DNA from: Colwellia sp. MB3u-41
GTDB lineage: Bacteria; Pseudomonadota; Gammaproteobacteria; Enterobacterales; Alteromonadaceae
Assembly: GCF_014076845.1 (NCBI RefSeq)
Contig: NZ_JACGUT010000079.1
Span: 186,001-250,000, forward strand
Direction: 5' to 3'
DNA length: 64,000 bases
Numbering within the stretch: the first letter of the stretch is position 1; each line of letters opens with the position of its first letter. Both the position numbers and the translations under genes were made by a program. The notes below the pieces were generated by a model. That model saw nothing but the letters and a program-made list of their open reading frames with translations. It made no database searches and was not told the origin of the DNA. Below are positions 44,241 to 55,665 of this stretch, piece by piece.

Positions 44241-44346
44241 CTTGTCGGAGTGCTGAGATTATTTCTAAAAGAAATATTCAAAGCTGAGATCGCGAAAGCG
44301 GGATCCGTAGAACCTGATCAGATTAATATCTGCGTAAGGGAACAAG
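44241..44346 (+). ncRNA. TPP riboswitch (THI element)
   Basis: The conserved pieces are in order: CGGAGTGCTGAGAT, a variable P3 region, GGGATCCGTAGAACCTGATCAG and ATATCTGCGTAAGGGAAC. These match the THI-box aptamer that binds thiamine pyrophosphate. It lies upstream of thiC and is followed by a terminator-like hairpin, so it probably represses the operon by early termination when TPP is plentiful. A translational component cannot be excluded. Confidence 0.95.
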
Positions 44347-44357
44347 GTAAAATATAG

Positions 44358-46425
<2,068 letters not shown>

Positions 46426-46431
46426 TGAACG

Positions 46432-47622
46432 ATGACTCTTTTTGATAAAAAAGTGCCGCCTCTTCAAACCTCCACCAATATTGTCGTTATTGGCGCGGGG
46501 TTAGTGGGTCGCTTAATCGCATTATCTTTGGTTAATAAAGGGCATGATGTGACCTTGATTGATAAAGATAACAAAGCTGGTCGCCAAAGTGCCGCTTATG
46601 CGGCAGCAGGCTTATTAACCCCCTTGGGTGAAGCCATGCATAGCGAGCCTAATATTGTTGAAATGGGTTTTGAGTCGTTAAAGCTTTGGCCTGAAATTTT
46701 GGCTGAATTAGACGCTTATACCTATTTTCAACAAGCGGGGGCGTTAATGGTTAGCCATGAGCAAGACCAAGGTGACTACCTTCGTTTTGTGCGTTATATC
46801 AAAAATAATTATCCACAACATCCACTACTACAGCTTAATCGCCAGCAGATAATTGAGCTTGAGCCAGAACTAGGACGTAGTTTTAATCAAGGCGTATTTT
46901 TACCTGAAGAAGGACAAATTGGTAATCGTAAATTGCTGATTGCCCTCCAACAACAGTTAGATAAAAGTCAGCTTACTTGGTTAGAAAATGCTCCTGTGGT
47001 TAAAGTTGATCAGGAAGCTTCTCACTGCTTAGTAACCTACCTTGATAGCGGTCAAGGGAGTGGAACAAAAAAGGTATTGGCTTGTGATTTGGCGATTGAC
47101 TGCCGTGGTATTGGTGCTCGTAGTAACGAAAGCAATGCAGAGGCGGCACCCTTAAGAGATTTACGGGGTGTACGTGGTGAATTATTTCAGCTATTTGCGC
47201 CAGACGTTCACTTAACAAGACCTATTCGGTTGATGCACCCTCGATATCAATTATATATTGCCCCTAAAACCAAGGGGTTCTATGTGGTGGGGGCAACCGA
47301 AGTTGAAAGTGAAAACTGTGGACCTATGACCGTACGTTCTTCAATGGAACTGCTTAGCGCTGCTTACAGCGTTCATCCTGGTTTTGCCGAAGCGAGTATT
47401 CGTCAACAACTAAGCCAGCTAAGGCCTGCATTTAGTGATAACCAACCTAAAATATCTGTGCATCAACGCCTTATTCAAGTTAATGGCTTATTTCGTCACG
47501 GCTTCCTTATCGCACCCGTCGTGTTAAAACAGTTAATATTTGCGGTTGATCATGTTCTAGCAAAAAACAACATACAACAATCTCCTTATAATAAATGGTT
47601 ACCCATAACTGAAGAACAATAA
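46432..47622 (+). CDS. thiO: Glycine oxidase (FAD-dependent)
   Basis: A 396-residue FAD amine oxidase. The Rossmann motif is IVVIGAGLVGRLIALSL. Further blocks are SAAYAAAGLLTPLGEAMHSEP, DLRGVRGELFQLFAPDV and LYIAPKTKGFYVVGATEVE. In thiamine operons lacking thiH this enzyme supplies dehydroglycine (iminoacetate) from glycine for the thiazole ring. It lies directly between thiC and thiS. The C-terminal HGFLIAPVVL is typical of the DAO fold. Confidence 0.93.
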   Translation: MTLFDKKVPPLQTSTNIVVIGAGLVGRLIALSLVNKGHDVTLIDKDNKAGRQSAAYAAAGLLTPLGEAMHSEPNIVEMGFESLKLWPEILAELDAYTYFQQAGALMVSHEQDQGDYLRFVRYIKNNYPQHPLLQLNRQQIIELEPELGRSFNQGVFLPEEGQIGNRKLLIALQQQLDKSQLTWLENAPVVKVDQEASHCLVTYLDSGQGSGTKKVLACDLAIDCRGIGARSNESNAEAAPLRDLRGVRGELFQLFAPDVHLTRPIRLMHPRYQLYIAPKTKGFYVVGATEVESENCGPMTVRSSMELLSAAYSVHPGFAEASIRQQLSQLRPAFSDNQPKISVHQRLIQVNGLFRHGFLIAPVVLKQLIFAVDHVLAKNNIQQSPYNKWLPITEEQ

Positions 47623-47643
47623 ATAAAGAGTAAAGCGGCTAAA

Positions 47644-47856
47644 ATGAAATTTTTTATAAACGGACAAGCGATTACGATAGCAACCGAAAGCGCTAATATA
47701 ATAATCGCATTACAGCACTATTTAACGCCTGAGCAACACCAACAAAGCTTCGCGGTTGCGCTTAATGGTAACTTTATTGGCAAAACAGATTATCAGCATA
47801 CTGATGTTAATCAGGGAGATAGTATTGATTTACTCTTTCCTATTCAGGGAGGTTAA
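47644..47856 (+). CDS. thiS: Sulfur carrier protein ThiS
   Basis: A 70-residue ubiquitin-like protein beginning [11 protein letters not shown] and ending LLFPIQGG. The terminal Gly-Gly is adenylated and thiocarboxylated to carry sulfur to the thiazole ring. Length is normal. The stop overlaps the thiG start (TAATG), implying coupled translation. The activating enzyme ThiF is not encoded in the window. Confidence 0.95.
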   Translation: MKFFINGQAITIATESANIIIALQHYLTPEQHQQSFAVALNGNFIGKTDYQHTDVNQGDSIDLLFPIQGG

Positions 47857-48668
47857 TGATGAAACTTTCACAAGAACTCATTATATACGGACAACCTGTT
47901 CAGAGCAGGTTATTGATCGGTAGTGCACTTTACCCTTCACCTGAGATCATGAAACAAGCCATTTTAGCCAGCGAGTCAAAGATTGTGACCCTTTCATTAA
48001 AACGGCAGAACCCCGCGGAACAATCGGGTGCAAAAATTTGGCAATATATTCAAGACATCGTAAAAGAAAGCCAAGGTTTTTTATTACCGAATACCGCGGG
48101 CTGTAAAACCGCAAAAGAAGCGGTAACATTAGCAAAAATGAGTCGAGAAATTTTTCAAACCGATTGGATTAAATTAGAGGTCATCGGTGACGACTATAAT
48201 TTACAGCCAGATCCCATAGAGCTACTAACCGCAACTGAACAGCTCTTAAATGACGGATTTAAAGTGCTCCCTTATTGCACCGATGATTTAGTTATTTGCC
48301 AGCGATTATATGATTTAGGTTGTCAGGTGATCATGCCTTGGGCATCGCCAATAGGTACCGGTAAAGGCTTGATGAACCCGTATAATTTGGAAACAATCCG
48401 CTTGCGTTTACCCAACGCTACGCTCATTTTAGATGCCGGTATTGGTAAACCTTCTGATGCTTGTTTAGCCATGGAAATGGGCTACGACGGTGTATTGTTA
48501 AACTCTGCAGTCGCGTTAGCTGATAACCCTGTACTCATGGCAAAAGCCTTCGCACAAGCGGTTACTGCTGGTGAGCAAGGTTATATTGCGGGCATGATGC
48601 AGCAACGACAAACTGCTCATCCGAGTACGCCAACATTAGAAACGCCTTTTTGGCATCAACAAGGGTAA
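47856..48668 (+). CDS. thiG: Thiazole synthase
   Basis: A 270-residue TIM-barrel enzyme joining DXP, dehydroglycine and ThiS-thiocarboxylate into the thiazole. The landmarks are [72 protein letters not shown] and [31 protein letters not shown]. It starts at the ATG overlapping the thiS stop; a second ATG three bases later is equally possible, and GGGAGG precedes both. thiDE begins 4 bases downstream. Confidence 0.97.
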   Translation: MMKLSQELIIYGQPVQSRLLIGSALYPSPEIMKQAILASESKIVTLSLKRQNPAEQSGAKIWQYIQDIVKESQGFLLPNTAGCKTAKEAVTLAKMSREIFQTDWIKLEVIGDDYNLQPDPIELLTATEQLLNDGFKVLPYCTDDLVICQRLYDLGCQVIMPWASPIGTGKGLMNPYNLETIRLRLPNATLILDAGIGKPSDACLAMEMGYDGVLLNSAVALADNPVLMAKAFAQAVTAGEQGYIAGMMQQRQTAHPSTPTLETPFWHQQG

Positions 48669-48672
48669 TTTT

Positions 48673-50202
48673 ATGTCGACAAGTATGAGCAAAAAACCAA
48701 TCATCTGGACAATTTCAGGCAGCGATTGCTCAGGTGGCGCAGGTATTGCCGCCGATATAAAAACAGGTCATGCTTTAGGGGTTGAAGTTTGTCATTTGAT
48801 CACCGCTAATACCGTACAAAACGCTGAACAATTATTATCAGTAAACCCCACTGAAATAAATATTCTTCAACAACAGGTTAATATACTCATTGATGACAAA
48901 CCGCCCAGCGTTATTAAAATAGGTTTAATAGCCAATAGTGCACAAGTTAAGTGGCTTACAACTACCCTAGCTTTGATTAAAACTAAAGTGCCAACCTTAC
49001 AAGTGGTATTTGACCCCGTTGGACAAGCCACTGTTGGCGGTGCTTTATCTACATTACAGCGTGAAGACTTAACCGATTTACTCATGCTTGTTGATGTGAT
49101 CACCCCTAATATAAACGAAGCTCAACAATTGACAAATCAGACATCTTTTACCCCTGATATATTGACGAAAAAAATCGCTGAATTAGGTGTAAATAGCGTA
49201 ATAATAAAGGGCGGACATACTGAGTCTTTAACCGGAATTAACCCAGAAATTAGTCGCGATTATTGCTTACATCATATTGAAGAGGTTCCAATACGTTATC
49301 AACTCACGTCAGCCAAAATAAATACCCATTACAGCCATGGCGGTGGCTGCTCTTTTGCCAGCGCCTTAGCGGCTTTTCTAGCACAAGGCTATTTGTTACG
49401 TGATGCTTTTACGTTAACCAAAGCTTTTATCAATCAAGGTTTTGCTCAATCAGTGATCAATGAAATCAATAAGCCAAATTATTATGGCGCATTTGAGCAA
49501 ACGCATTGGCCAGATAACGCAATTAATTTCCCAACGGTTACTTCTGATTTAGCGCAAGTACATCAAGCGTTACCAGCTTTTCTTTCATTAAAACTACAAG
49601 AAAAAAACCTTGGACTTTATCCGGTTGTTAATTCTATTTATTGGCTAAAACGATTATTACCTTTGGGTTTAGAAATTATACAGCTGCGCTTAAAAGATAA
49701 AACGGGGCAAGAACTTGAACAGATTATTATTGAAGCGTTAGCACTGAGTAAACAATATAAAACACGTTTGTTTATCAATGATTACTGGCAACTAGCCATC
49801 AAGCATGGTGCTTACGGTGTACATATTGGGCAAGAAGACTTGCAAAACGCTGATTTAAAAGCCATTCAAAAAGCAGGCTTGCGTTTAGGTATTAGTACTC
49901 ATGGTTGTTACGAGTTTTTATTAGCGCAACAGCTTAAACCGTCCTATTTGGCGATTGGTGCTATATTTTCAACAAAAACCAAGAATATGACCGGACAAAT
50001 ACAAGGGGTCGAAAACTTAAAGTATATACTACAATTAGCCACTAATATTCCCGTGGTGGCGATTGGTGGTATTAATCATCAACACGCAGAACAAGTTTGG
50101 CAAACAGGCGTTGGCGGTATTGCTGTCGTTACCGCAATTACTGAAAGTGAAAATGCTGAAATTGCAGTTAAACAATTTCAGCATTTTATGCCGTTTCGTT
50201 AA
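48673..50202 (+). CDS. thiDE: Fused HMP-P kinase and thiamine-phosphate synthase
   Basis: A 509-residue bifunctional enzyme. Residues ~1-290 are ThiD-like: IWTISGSDCSGGAGIAADIKT at the start, PSVIKIGLIA, FDPVGQATVGG, TPNINEAQQL and HYSHGGGCSFASALAAFLAQG. Residues ~310-509 are ThiE-like: LGLYPVVNSIYWLKRLLPLG, IIQLRLKDKTGQE, LFINDYWQLAIKHGAYGVHIGQEDL and IPVVAIGGINHQHAEQVWQTGVGGIAVVTAI. It should phosphorylate HMP-P and then join HMP-PP with thiazole phosphate. It is the last gene of the operon and converges with the DUF418 gene after 11 bases. Confidence 0.93.
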   Translation: MSTSMSKKPIIWTISGSDCSGGAGIAADIKTGHALGVEVCHLITANTVQNAEQLLSVNPTEINILQQQVNILIDDKPPSVIKIGLIANSAQVKWLTTTLALIKTKVPTLQVVFDPVGQATVGGALSTLQREDLTDLLMLVDVITPNINEAQQLTNQTSFTPDILTKKIAELGVNSVIIKGGHTESLTGINPEISRDYCLHHIEEVPIRYQLTSAKINTHYSHGGGCSFASALAAFLAQGYLLRDAFTLTKAFINQGFAQSVINEINKPNYYGAFEQTHWPDNAINFPTVTSDLAQVHQALPAFLSLKLQEKNLGLYPVVNSIYWLKRLLPLGLEIIQLRLKDKTGQELEQIIIEALALSKQYKTRLFINDYWQLAIKHGAYGVHIGQEDLQNADLKAIQKAGLRLGISTHGCYEFLLAQQLKPSYLAIGAIFSTKTKNMTGQIQGVENLKYILQLATNIPVVAIGGINHQHAEQVWQTGVGGIAVVTAITESENAEIAVKQFQHFMPFR

Positions 50203-50213
50203 TCCGTTTAAAG

Positions 50214-51749
50214 CTAAACAGATACCGATGTAGGTAGCGGTTTTTCTAATAATAACGGTTGACGCTTCATATAAGTAATAGAGCGCCATAGCCATTCTAG
50301 TGGGCCAAATCTAAAGAACTTCAACCAAAAGTGACAAAAGAGAACTTGAGCGAAAATAACTACAACAACAATCAACATTTGCTGTCCGCGCGCTATTTGG
50401 CCAAACATACCGCCGGCATAGCCATAAAAGATGCTGGTTAAAATAATGGAATGCGTGATGTAATTGGTTAATGCCATTTTTCCTAGTGGCGCTAACCAAG
50501 AAAAGCACTTTATAAACCAAGCTTTACTAGCGAGTTTTACAAACATGCCAATATAGCCTGCACATAAAACAAATTGCCCGTAGTAAAAAATCGTTTGTCC
50601 TCCCGCTTGAATTTCAATCGCTGTTTTTGTTACAGGGTGTATGCTAATAAAAGTTCCCACAATACTTAATAAAAGCCCAATACTTAAGCCACCCCAGCAC
50701 ATAACACTAAAGAAACTTTCATGTTGCTCAGGATTTTTCATTCTACCACTGGCCACTAACCAATAGCCGACCATAAAAAGGGGTAAGCAGACAAAAAAGG
50801 CAAACATAGGCGTGTTACCTAAAGCTTTGAGGGCGCTTTGTACTCGATATTTAGTGGCTTCAATGTAACTAGCTTCAGTAAAGGCAATGGTTTCTTTGGC
50901 TAAGCGTTTTTCACGTTTAAGCTTACTTTCGACGCGTTGCTGAGCTTTATAAGCAATAAGCTCTTCATCACTCATACTGTCTTCATCTACTTCTTTTTCT
51001 TCGATAACATCTTCTTTAATACTTTCTTCATTGACAATTTCTTCCGACGAGATAGCGTCCTCTTCAACAAGATTTTTATCATCTACCGTTATATCATTAG
51101 GTTTATCTTTTTCTTGTTGCATCAATAAATCGACCTGTTGATTAATCGATATTTTTTGTTGCCACTCTTCAGTAATTACCGTGTTGTCTCGTGTCACACC
51201 AAAGTAAAGAGCACCAAACATTGAAACCACTAGCGGCAGAAGCAATAGGGAGAAACCCACTTTTGCAAATGTTTCTGGTTTATTAAATCGCGCTAACTTT
51301 TTGGTGCGTAAAAGTAAAACAAACCCTAATAAAAACAAACCTCCTACTGCGTAGTCGTGAATAATATCCCCCCCCCATAGGAAGATGAGATGCGCTAATC
51401 CAAAGACGAATAATGCTAGCATTCTTCGAGTAAACCATACGCCAAACTTACGTTCTGCTGCTTGTGCTCTGATAAGCATAATGGCAAACCCCATCCCAAA
51501 CAGTATAGAAAAAAGCTTGTAGAATTTACCTTCAACGAACACTTTAACTAACCAACTTGCCGCCCAATCAAATCCCGTTAAACTGTAATCGAAACTCATT
51601 AAGGCGCTAACGGGGCGATTAAACCATTCAATATTCATCATAATAATACCAATTAAGGCAAAACCACGAAGTAGGTCCATCACTTGAATGCGATCAGAGT
51701 TTATTAAAGGGGATAGCTGCTTATTTACAGGGGCGAGGTCATTTTCCAT
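50214..51749 (-). CDS. DUF418 family membrane protein with acidic insert
   Basis: A 511-residue inner-membrane protein. It begins DRIQVMDLLRGFALIGIIMMNIEWF, the DUF418 N-terminal signature, then KFYKLFSILFGMGFAIML. The C-terminal DUF418 domain contains FYYGQFVLCAGYIGMFVKL and WLAPLGKMALTNYITHSIILTSIFYGY. Between them, about residues 205-290, is a strongly charged insert with many Glu and Asp that looks like a coiled coil. Related proteins are often described as putative transporters or acyltransferase-like, but the function is unknown. It is followed 11 bases on by the convergent thiamine operon. Confidence 0.88.
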   Translation of the reverse strand: MENDLAPVNKQLSPLINSDRIQVMDLLRGFALIGIIMMNIEWFNRPVSALMSFDYSLTGFDWAASWLVKVFVEGKFYKLFSILFGMGFAIMLIRAQAAERKFGVWFTRRMLALFVFGLAHLIFLWGGDIIHDYAVGGLFLLGFVLLLRTKKLARFNKPETFAKVGFSLLLLPLVVSMFGALYFGVTRDNTVITEEWQQKISINQQVDLLMQQEKDKPNDITVDDKNLVEEDAISSEEIVNEESIKEDVIEEKEVDEDSMSDEELIAYKAQQRVESKLKREKRLAKETIAFTEASYIEATKYRVQSALKALGNTPMFAFFVCLPLFMVGYWLVASGRMKNPEQHESFFSVMCWGGLSIGLLLSIVGTFISIHPVTKTAIEIQAGGQTIFYYGQFVLCAGYIGMFVKLASKAWFIKCFSWLAPLGKMALTNYITHSIILTSIFYGYAGGMFGQIARGQQMLIVVVVIFAQVLFCHFWLKFFRFGPLEWLWRSITYMKRQPLLLEKPLPTSVSV

Positions 51750-51966
51750 TGTGTTTTCACTTAATTATTATTATCAGTTAACATATTCAATTAATAGCAT
51801 GAGTTATGCCAATTCGTTACCTATTGATCTGTAACGAATTGTGTGTGTCTTATGCAAATAATGATTAATAATTCTATAAAAATCATGCTTTAAGACCACA
51901 TTTAGCGGATTCTCAAAAATAGAGAGCTGCTTCCTCCATTTATTGAGATAATTTAATTTTAGGCTG

Positions 51967-52245
51967 TCATGTCTGCCAATTTTCATCAACATTTGGAGCT
52001 AATTTGAATAATTGTCCTTGCTCTGCTGACTGAAAGATTTTGTTTACGCCGACCTCTGGTGTCGCAACAGTAATCATAAAAACAGCAAAAGCGAGCACAT
52101 AATTTCGACTATTTATTAAAAAGGTAATGCAGTCGAGTAAAGAGGCATCTTTATAAAGGCCAGCAGCACCGAGACCAATAATAGGTAATAAAGTCGCAGG
52201 GAAAAAAGTAGCTACCGCAGCTGTACGATTAATCGTATAACGCAT
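51967..52245 (-). CDS. Small hypothetical membrane protein
   Basis: A 92-residue protein from an ATG preceded by AGAAGGACAAA, a good ribosome site. It has two hydrophobic segments (AAVATFFPATLLPIIGLGAAG and YVLAFAVFMITVATP) and a polar C-terminus (QSAEQGQLFKLAPNVDENWQT). I do not recognise a family. The good ribosome site and membrane pattern support a real gene. It stands alone between DUF418 and the cytochromes. Confidence 0.5.
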   Translation of the reverse strand: MRYTINRTAAVATFFPATLLPIIGLGAAGLYKDASLLDCITFLINSRNYVLAFAVFMITVATPEVGVNKIFQSAEQGQLFKLAPNVDENWQT

Positions 52246-52439
52246 TTTGTCCTTCTAATAATAAAGGCATCGGCAATAATGAATCGCATTGATGACAGGC
52301 AATCATGTTGTTCACTACTGAATGATTTTTCACAAGAGAACTTGTTCCATTAAAAGACTTCTCCTTGCTTTAGAATCAATATATTACGACTAGCAGGGTC
52401 CATTTCAGTGTACGACATCAGTGAATTTTAGCCAATAAA

Positions 52440-52463
52440 AAAGCAGCTCAAGTTAGCTGCTTT
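52440..52463 (-). terminator. Intrinsic terminator downstream of diheme cytochrome gene
   Basis: The arms AAAGCAGCT and AGCTGCTTT enclose CAAGTT. Leftward the stem is followed by TTTTATTGG, which suits the leftward cytochrome gene ending at 52591. The direct repeats at 52464 lie between them. Confidence 0.7.
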
Positions 52464-52576
52464 ATGTTCAGAATGAACGGTATGTCATGATTACATGGAT
52501 GTGAAAGAGTGACAATGTTCAGGGTGAACGGTATGTCATGATCACGTAGATGTGAAAGAGTGACGATGTTCAGGAT
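52464..52576. repeat. Intergenic direct repeat, two 51-bp units plus partial third
   Basis: Units begin ATGTTCAG at 52464, 52515 and 52566 (partial), an exact 51-base period. The two full units differ at only a few positions. They contain TGAACGGTATGTCATGA. The reverse complement matches the repeat at 58144 in its GACATACCGTTCA and CTGAACAT parts, so both belong to one dispersed family. The unit junction GTTCA-TCC-TGAAC is a small palindrome. Confidence 0.88.
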
Positions 52577-52590
52577 ATTATTTTGATAAA

Positions 52591-53214
52591 TTACTTTATC
52601 GTCGACATGTACTGCACTAAAGCGTCAATATCACTATCTTCTAATTTAACAGCAACATTACGCATCATAGCATTCCTGTCATTATGACGAGCACCAGAAC
52701 GAAAGTTGTCAAGCTGAGATTTCAAGTACATAGCATGTTGCCCAGCAAGCGCAGGAAAACCAGCTTGTGACATGCCTTTTCCATCGGCGCCATGACAAGC
52801 GATACAAGCAGTAATGCCGCGTTCAGCATCACCACCAAAATATAATGCTTTACCCACTTCGCTTGTTTCACCGCCAGCAGACTTTAACGTTTGAGCACCA
52901 TAATATGCACCTAAATCAAGCATGTCTTCGTTGCTCAACGCCATACTCATACCGCCCATAATAGCGTTAGCACGACCCTTTTTACCACCCGAGGTCATTC
53001 CTTCTTTAAACTCAGCTAATTGTTTGGCTAGATAGCTGGCGCTTTGCCCTGCAAGACTTGGGTACATTGGTACCATGCTATTACCATCGACACCGTGGCA
53101 TGCTGCACACATTGCCGATTTTGCTTTACCCGCTTCAATATTGCCTTGAGCAGCATGGGAGATATTTAGTACACCTGTTCCTAATAAAACCAAGCTTAAT
53201 AGTATTCTTTTCAT
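52591..53214 (-). CDS. Cytochrome c4-type diheme c-type cytochrome
   Basis: A 207-residue periplasmic diheme protein. The signal peptide is MKRILLSLVLLGTGVLNISHA. Heme sites are CAACH (36-40) and CIACH (137-141). Met ligands are likely in the MYPSLAGQ-type and NAMMRN regions. The two halves have the same layout, as in cytochrome c4, which passes electrons to terminal oxidases. It lies downstream of a longer tetraheme relative on the same strand, with a terminator in between. Confidence 0.92.
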   Translation of the reverse strand: MKRILLSLVLLGTGVLNISHAAQGNIEAGKAKSAMCAACHGVDGNSMVPMYPSLAGQSASYLAKQLAEFKEGMTSGGKKGRANAIMGGMSMALSNEDMLDLGAYYGAQTLKSAGGETSEVGKALYFGGDAERGITACIACHGADGKGMSQAGFPALAGQHAMYLKSQLDNFRSGARHNDRNAMMRNVAVKLEDSDIDALVQYMSTIK

Positions 53215-53344
53215 CGATGAACTCTCTGTATGTGGCTAATTAACTGCAACTACAAATGTATGAATAAGGTGTTAACCTTAAGCATTGTAGTTTTAATATA
53301 AAGTAGTTTACACGAATTTTCTCATTGTTAAATGTTACAGGCAT

Positions 53345-53374
53345 AAAAAAGCAGCTTATTAAGCTGCTTTTTTT
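53345..53374. terminator. Bidirectional intrinsic terminator
   Basis: GCAGCTT and AAGCTGC pair around ATT, with six A before and seven T after. In the leftward direction it lies just after the tetraheme cytochrome stop at 53396 and separates it from the diheme gene. Confidence 0.85.
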
Positions 53375-53395
53375 CAATATTACCTTAGCACGACT

Positions 53396-54631
53396 TTATT
53401 TCAAAGAAGACATAAATTGCGCTAGTGCATCAATATCTTTTTGCTTCAAGCGTTTAGCTATGTTGCGCATCATACCATTACGGTCATTGTAACGTTCACC
53501 GGCTTTAAAACTGGTTAACTGAGCCGTTAAATATTCAACACTTTGGTTAGCAACCACTGGAAAACCGGCTTTTGCGATACCTTTACCAGAGACACCATGG
53601 CAAGCGATACAGGCGGTAATACCGCGTTCAGCATCACCACCAAAGTATAGTTTTCGCCCAAAAGCAGATTCCTTGCCATTACCTGGCGTAGGTTTTTGAC
53701 TCGCAAAATAAGCACCTAGTTCAGCCATGTCTTGTTCAGAAAGCGCTGCAGCCATACCAGCCATAACCGCATTTTCTCGAGCACCTGATTTAAATTCTTT
53801 AAGTTGTTTTGCCGTGTACTCAGCATGTTGCCCCGCTAACTTAGGGTACATTGGCACGATACTGTTACCACCTACACCGTGACAAGCAGAACAAACCGCT
53901 GATTTTGCCTTACCCGCAATCGCTTCTTCAGTAATAACAGCAACCGTAGCAACACGTTTCGCTACAACATGAGCAACGGCTTTTGTATCAGCAAAATATG
54001 CCCCCATATCGGCGATATCTTCATCAGTCATTGCACCCGCAAATTGATTCATTGCATAATTAATACGAGTTTTGTCTTTAAAAGCATGTAACTGTGTTTC
54101 AATGTACTGCGCATGTTGGTTTGCTAAATTTGGGTTAATTAATACTTTACTATTACCCTCTTTACCATGACAACCAATACAGCTAGCAATGTTACGCGAC
54201 GGGTCACCTAGTTCGTAAAGGCTTTTACCTGCGATCGCATTAGCAATATAAGCAACTGGGGCCACTTCGGCAACAGCAACAACTGAATTTGTTTCAGCGC
54301 CATCTGTTGAAGCGGTTGCACCACCTCTATCTAAACTTGAGAAATAAGCCGCTAAGTCGTCCATGTCTTGTTCAGATAAACCGGCAGACATCGACGCCAT
54401 TGTAGCGTTAACACGTGCCCCACTTTTAAAAGCTTGTAGTTGAGTGGCAATATAATCAGCCTGTTGACCGGCTAAATTAGGATATGTTTCAACTATACTA
54501 ATTCCATCAGCACCATGACAAGCTGCACACATAGCGGCTTTACTTTTACCTGCATCAGCGTTTCCGACTGCTGCGAATGCGACATTAATACTCGTTACGG
54601 CAAGAATTAACGAAAAAATAATTTTATTCAT
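53396..54631 (-). CDS. Tetraheme c-type cytochrome, duplicated cytochrome c4
   Basis: A 411-residue periplasmic protein with signal peptide MNKIIFSLILAVTSINVAFA. It has four heme sites: CAACH (35-39), CIGCH (151-155), CSACH (247-251) and CIACH (341-345). The spacing near 100 residues and repeated blocks (YPNLAGQQADYIATQL, MYPKLAGQHAEYTAKQL) show two cytochrome c4 units in tandem. The C-terminal half (KLYFGGDAERGITACIACHG) is nearly the same as the neighbouring diheme protein. It likely carries electrons in the respiratory chain. It is divergent from engB, a common pairing. Confidence 0.92.
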   Translation of the reverse strand: MNKIIFSLILAVTSINVAFAAVGNADAGKSKAAMCAACHGADGISIVETYPNLAGQQADYIATQLQAFKSGARVNATMASMSAGLSEQDMDDLAAYFSSLDRGGATASTDGAETNSVVAVAEVAPVAYIANAIAGKSLYELGDPSRNIASCIGCHGKEGNSKVLINPNLANQHAQYIETQLHAFKDKTRINYAMNQFAGAMTDEDIADMGAYFADTKAVAHVVAKRVATVAVITEEAIAGKAKSAVCSACHGVGGNSIVPMYPKLAGQHAEYTAKQLKEFKSGARENAVMAGMAAALSEQDMAELGAYFASQKPTPGNGKESAFGRKLYFGGDAERGITACIACHGVSGKGIAKAGFPVVANQSVEYLTAQLTSFKAGERYNDRNGMMRNIAKRLKQKDIDALAQFMSSLK

Positions 54632-54832
54632 TGAATGGCTCTCTGCTCTGCTACTTTTATTAAGTATTCACTAAAAAACAAAAGGGTGGATATAAAAACT
54701 ATTAATATTTTACACTAATATTGCCCCTGTGTAATAAGCACAGTAAAAATTAAGCTTAAAAAATGACACTTTTTACTGTTTCACGAGAAAAAAAAGATAT
54801 AATGCTTTTTTTATTATCTATTGGACGCTATT

Positions 54833-55474
54833 TTGTCATCACCTGTTATTCATTTAAGTAAAGCCACTTTCACATTAAGTGCGCCGGATATTCGTCGCTT
54901 GCCTGAAGACAGCGGTATCGAAGTGGCCTTTGCCGGACGTTCAAACGCAGGTAAATCAAGCGCATTAAACACCTTAACAAATCAACGAGGTTTAGCTCGT
55001 GTCAGTAAAACTCCGGGTCGTACGCAGTTAATAAACATTTTTGAAGTCGCACCTAACAGACGCTTAGTTGATTTACCTGGGTATGGCTTCGCTAAAGTGC
55101 CGATTGAAATGAAAAAGAAATGGCAAAAGGCGTTAGGGGAATACCTAGAAAAACGTGATTGCTTAAAAGGTCTTGTTATTTTAATGGATATACGCCATCC
55201 ATTAAAAGATTTGGATATGGATCTTATTCAATGGGCTGCTGACAGCGATTTGCCAATATTAGCGTTATTAACAAAATGCGATAAGCTTTCACAGGGCAAA
55301 AGAAGCTCGGAAGTGTTACAGGTAAAGAAAACGTTAGCACCATTAAATGCTGATATTACTGTACAAGCTTTTTCATCTTTAAAATATACCGGTTTAGAAT
55401 CAGCAAACGACCTGATTTGTCAGTGGTTATCGACTGATTTATCCACCGACGTCTCCGAAAACGAAGTATTATAA
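54833..55474 (+). CDS. engB: Ribosome biogenesis GTP-binding protein YihA/YsxC/EngB
   Basis: A GTPase of 213 residues from a TTG at 54833 ([23 protein letters not shown]), with TTGGA seven bases upstream; a second TTG at 54821 would add four residues but has no ribosome site. Motifs are G1 [10 protein letters not shown]2 around [10 protein letters not shown]3 DLPGYG, G4 TKCD and G5 FSSLK. It assists late large-subunit ribosome assembly and is normally essential. It is divergent from the tetraheme cytochrome gene, as in many gammaproteobacteria. Confidence 0.96.
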   Translation: MSSPVIHLSKATFTLSAPDIRRLPEDSGIEVAFAGRSNAGKSSALNTLTNQRGLARVSKTPGRTQLINIFEVAPNRRLVDLPGYGFAKVPIEMKKKWQKALGEYLEKRDCLKGLVILMDIRHPLKDLDMDLIQWAADSDLPILALLTKCDKLSQGKRSSEVLQVKKTLAPLNADITVQAFSSLKYTGLESANDLICQWLSTDLSTDVSENEVL

Positions 55475-55665
55475 TATCCCATTTAAAGCCAAGTGAGCTC
55501 ATTGAAGTTAACTTGGCTTAACGTCTTCATTAAAATAAAAAACAACAAGACACATTCGTTTTTCAAACACTCGTCTACACCAACTAAACATGCAAATTGA
55601 TGCCAGTATCGAACCATGGCAATATAATGCTTTAAATTTACTCTTTCAAAAAGGCTCGTCAATTA

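Noticed and set aside
51804-51992. 62-codon leftward frame after the small membrane-protein gene
   Set aside because: No ribosome site and no recognisable pattern; it overlaps the end of the better supported gene.
52464-52576. Insertion sequence
   Set aside because: There is no transposase frame and no terminal inverted repeats; only short tandem units.
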